DNA from: CAYSWH01 sp964434775
GTDB taxonomy: Bacteria; Patescibacteriota; JACMRA01
Direction of reading: 5' to 3'
NCBI GenBank assembly: GCA_964434775.1
Contig: CAYSWH010000053.1
Location: 1-7,211, forward strand
DNA length: 7,211 nt
Position 1 is the first letter of the stretch. Every line of letters begins with the position of its first letter. The notes below the pieces were generated by a model. That model had not been told where the DNA came from, did not search any database, and saw nothing but the letters and a program-made list of their open reading frames with translations. Positions 5,907 through 7,211 of the stretch are shown here, piece by piece. Both the position numbers and the translations under genes were made by a program.

Positions 5907-7211
5907 TTACAGTTCATCTGCAGATTTAGCTAATGTTTTTCTCAAGAGGTCTAAGTCAATATTATCAATGACTCCATTGTAGTTTAGATCTGCTCTACTC
6001 ACGCACTGTTCCTCTGAGCGATGGCTTAAGCAACTTAGGATAAATGAGTAATCATCAATGTCAACTACACCATCCTGCATATTGCTATTCTCTCCAGAGA
6101 TTGGCAGATCTCCAGCTTCTAAAGATTTAGCTGTCAAATCAAACCTATTAGTGCTTGACTCGTTTAGCCAAATAAAGTTGTTAGCTTCTGCATCTGCAAG
6201 ACTGCCAATGCTATTAGTTTGTTGAACAAATGTCGACAGGTCACAGCCTCCTGTGGCTAAATCATCGTAATAACAAAATCTAATGCTTCTGTGCATTGGG
6301 CCTTTTAGGGAAAGGGCGTAAGGGCCAGATACTAGACCTTCTATTTCTATAGCCTGACTAACATAAGTTCGACTGTTTGAGTCATAGCTAAAAGGAGCTG
6401 AGTAAAAGTCTGTCAGCCCACTGGCGGCAATTAGAGAGACTCCAACATTGATTGTCTGTCCGGCTTCTTGAGGAGGGAAGTAGTTATCTCCCTCTTGGTA
6501 TGGCACTCCTTCCAGCATTGTCTCTATTATTAAAGTAGTTACGTCTTCTTCGGGTGGCTGGGTTGGGCCAACAGGCTGAGTTGGAATTACTGGCTGAGTT
6601 GGTTCGGCGGGCTGAGTTGGGTTGGGTGGTTGGGTTGGCTCGACTACAGTGCACCTCCCGTTCTCACAGATGCCCTGCACTCCTACAATGTCACAGAAAG
6701 TTCCGTCTGGCTTGTTTTCAAACGTGCATTGGTTAGGATCAACCGCTGTATTGCAAGCTGCTTGCTGGCATTGGTTGTCAGGATCGGGGCAGTTGGTAAG
6801 ATCAATTTGGGTGCATTCGTCTTCTTCGGGCGGCTGGGTTGGGTCTGCTGGTTGGGTTGGTTCGGCGGGATGGGTTGGATTGGGTGTTTGAGTTGGGTCA
6901 GCCATACAGCTACAACTCTCGTCTTCCGGGCAAGCTGAGGCACGACATTTCTTAGTTACGTAACCTCCTGTCAAACTCTGCCAATAAGAACCCTCACTTA
7001 GTACGACAGGCTCTCCATTGTCAGCCCATTGACTATTAGCATCATCATATTTCCAGCAAACATCACCGCTGCAGATCGTAATAATTTCACTAGTGTCGCT
7101 TCTCCAAGCAGAGGTAGGACCACCGTTGGTCCAAGGCATCTCTCCATTGGGGCCAGCTGTCAAACTCTGCCAATAAGAACCCTCACTTAGTACGACAGGC
7201 TCTCCATTGTC
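5907..7211 (-). CDS. Large secreted dockerin-domain protein, C-terminal part (N-terminus beyond right edge)
   Basis: The frame is open to base 7211, so at least 434 residues are visible and the N-terminus is missing; the TTG at 7163 is internal. In order there is a 63-residue repeat with I-I-T-I-C-S-G-D-V-C-W-K-Y-D...W, which resembles Kelch-type propeller blades; a short four-cysteine stretch (6949-6908); a Pro-Thr-Gln linker (about 6899-6819); an eight-cysteine module with K-P-D-G-T-F-C and G-I-C-E-N-G-R-C (6815-6651); a second such linker (6641-6546); a beta-rich domain with L-K-G-P-M-H-R; and a C-terminal dockerin (about 6113-5919). The dockerin shows two calcium-loop repeats, N-M-Q-D-G-V-V-D-I-D-D-Y and A-D-L-N-Y-N-G-V-I-D-N-I-D-L. 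The role is probably extracellular binding or adhesion, held on the cell by the cohesins encoded downstream. No enzyme domain is visible. Dockerin is well supported; the propeller is tentative. Confidence 0.78.
   Translation of the reverse strand, partial: DNGEPVVLSEGSYWQSLTAGPNGEMPWTNGGPTSAWRSDTSEIITICSGDVCWKYDDANSQWADNGEPVVLSEGSYWQSLTGGYVTKKCRASACPEDESCSCMADPTQTPNPTHPAEPTQPADPTQPPEEDECTQIDLTNCPDPDNQCQQAACNTAVDPNQCTFENKPDGTFCDIVGVQGICENGRCTVVEPTQPPNPTQPAEPTQPVIPTQPVGPTQPPEEDVTTLIIETMLEGVPYQEGDNYFPPQEAGQTINVGVSLIAASGLTDFYSAPFSYDSNSRTYVSQAIEIEGLVSGPYALSLKGPMHRSIRFCYYDDLATGGCDLSTFVQQTNSIGSLADAEANNFIWLNESSTNRFDLTAKSLEAGDLPISGENSNMQDGVVDIDDYSFILSCLSHRSEEQCVSRADLNYNGVIDNIDLDLLRKTLAKSADEL
6542..6643 (-). 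repeat. Pro-Thr-Gln linker repeat, C-terminal copy
   Basis: This stretch encodes tandem x-P-T-Q-P units ending in P-P-E-E-D. It is closely related to the linker at 6818-6900: bases 6542-6567 match 6818-6843 at 25 of 26 positions, and a second block around T-T-C-G-G-C-G-G-G is also shared. Such linkers are typical between domains of secreted multi-domain proteins and may be glycosylated. Confidence 0.8.
6818..6900 (-). repeat. Pro-Thr-Gln linker repeat, N-terminal copy
   Basis: This stretch encodes P-T-Q-T-P-N-P-T-H-P-A-E-P-T-Q-P and related units, again ending in P-P-E-E-D. It precedes the eight-cysteine module, while the sister linker follows it. The near-identical DNA suggests that the linker was duplicated together with insertion of the module. 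Confidence 0.8.
6968..7022. repeat. Exact 55-base repeat, copy 1 (189-base period)
   Basis: Identical base for base to 7157-7211. It encodes D-N-G-E-P-V-V-L-S-E-G-S-Y-W-Q-S-L-T on the minus strand. The identity ends at 6967/7156 (C against G). The period of 189 bases is exactly 63 codons, so the repeat is in frame. Confidence 0.95.
7157..7211. repeat. Exact 55-base repeat, copy 2, ending at the window edge
   Basis: This is the second copy of the 55-base repeat, and it runs exactly to the last base of the window. Together with copy 1 it defines one 63-residue unit of the dockerin protein. The repeat may continue beyond the edge. Confidence 0.95.

Noticed and set aside
6542..6900. Possible CRISPR array or other spaced DNA repeat
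   Set aside because: The repeats are short, in frame, unevenly spaced and encode a typical Pro-Thr-Gln protein linker.
6554..6943. Long open frames on either strand across the linker region
   Set aside because: They arise from the repetitive Pro-Thr-Gln linker read in other frames, giving Gly/Trp-rich or Pro/Gln-rich low-complexity products with no start context.
7161..7163. TTG as the start of the dockerin protein
   Set aside because: The frame is open through to 7211 and the upstream residues repeat D-N-G-E-P-V-V-L-S-E-G-S-Y-W-Q-S from within the protein, so the TTG is an internal leucine.
4451..7211. A true degradative cellulosome
   Set aside because: No glycoside hydrolase, carbohydrate-binding module or multi-cohesin scaffoldin is visible; only single cohesins and one dockerin are present.

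Overview
The window is AT-rich and tightly packed: nine gene segments, no gap between genes longer than 44 bases, no RNA genes, no mobile elements and no CRISPR array. TAA, TAG and TGA all serve as stops, so the code is standard. No gene has a convincing Shine-Dalgarno site. The protein families point to a Candidate Phyla Radiation (Patescibacteria) bacterium, most likely of the Microgenomates (OP11) group: a GT39-like transferase with a WYGDE loop, a WecA-like protein with a WSKGVDGQ motif, a DPPR-synthase-like UbiA protein, and a dockerin module reading AGDLP...QDGVVD. The placement is inferred from remembered family patterns, not from a search. Two runs of ten N (741-750 and 5410-5419) are scaffold gaps, and a repeat touching base 7211 suggests that the right edge is a contig end.

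Plus strand, 1-3849: one block of envelope genes with overlaps or spacers of 1-3 bases. A GT39/PMT-type glycosyltransferase enters from the left edge and is split by the first gap. It is followed by a small three-helix membrane protein (4-base overlap), a WecA/MraY-family protein and a UbiA-family prenyltransferase resembling decaprenyl-phosphate phosphoribose synthase. These enzymes would draw on one polyprenyl-phosphate pool: one loading a sugar-1-phosphate, one loading a phosphoribosyl group, and one spending lipid-linked sugars outside the membrane. The WecA-like protein lacks two of the family's key aspartates, which makes its activity an open question.

Minus strand, 7211-3827: a second block that converges on the first with a 23-base overlap. 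In transcription order it holds a large secreted dockerin protein (cut by the right edge), a cohesin-like protein anchored by an N-terminal helix, a cohesin protein with a signal peptide and a C-terminal LPQTG anchor, and a divergent Maf nucleotide pyrophosphatase. The dockerin protein has a 63-residue repeat, two Pro-Thr-Gln linkers around an eight-cysteine module, a beta-rich domain and a C-terminal dockerin.

The most interesting reading is that the minus-strand block encodes a small cohesin-dockerin surface system: two cohesins held on the cell by different means, next to a dockerin-bearing protein that may carry a propeller or lectin-like adhesive part. No catalytic carbohydrase domain is visible, so display or attachment fits better than polysaccharide breakdown.
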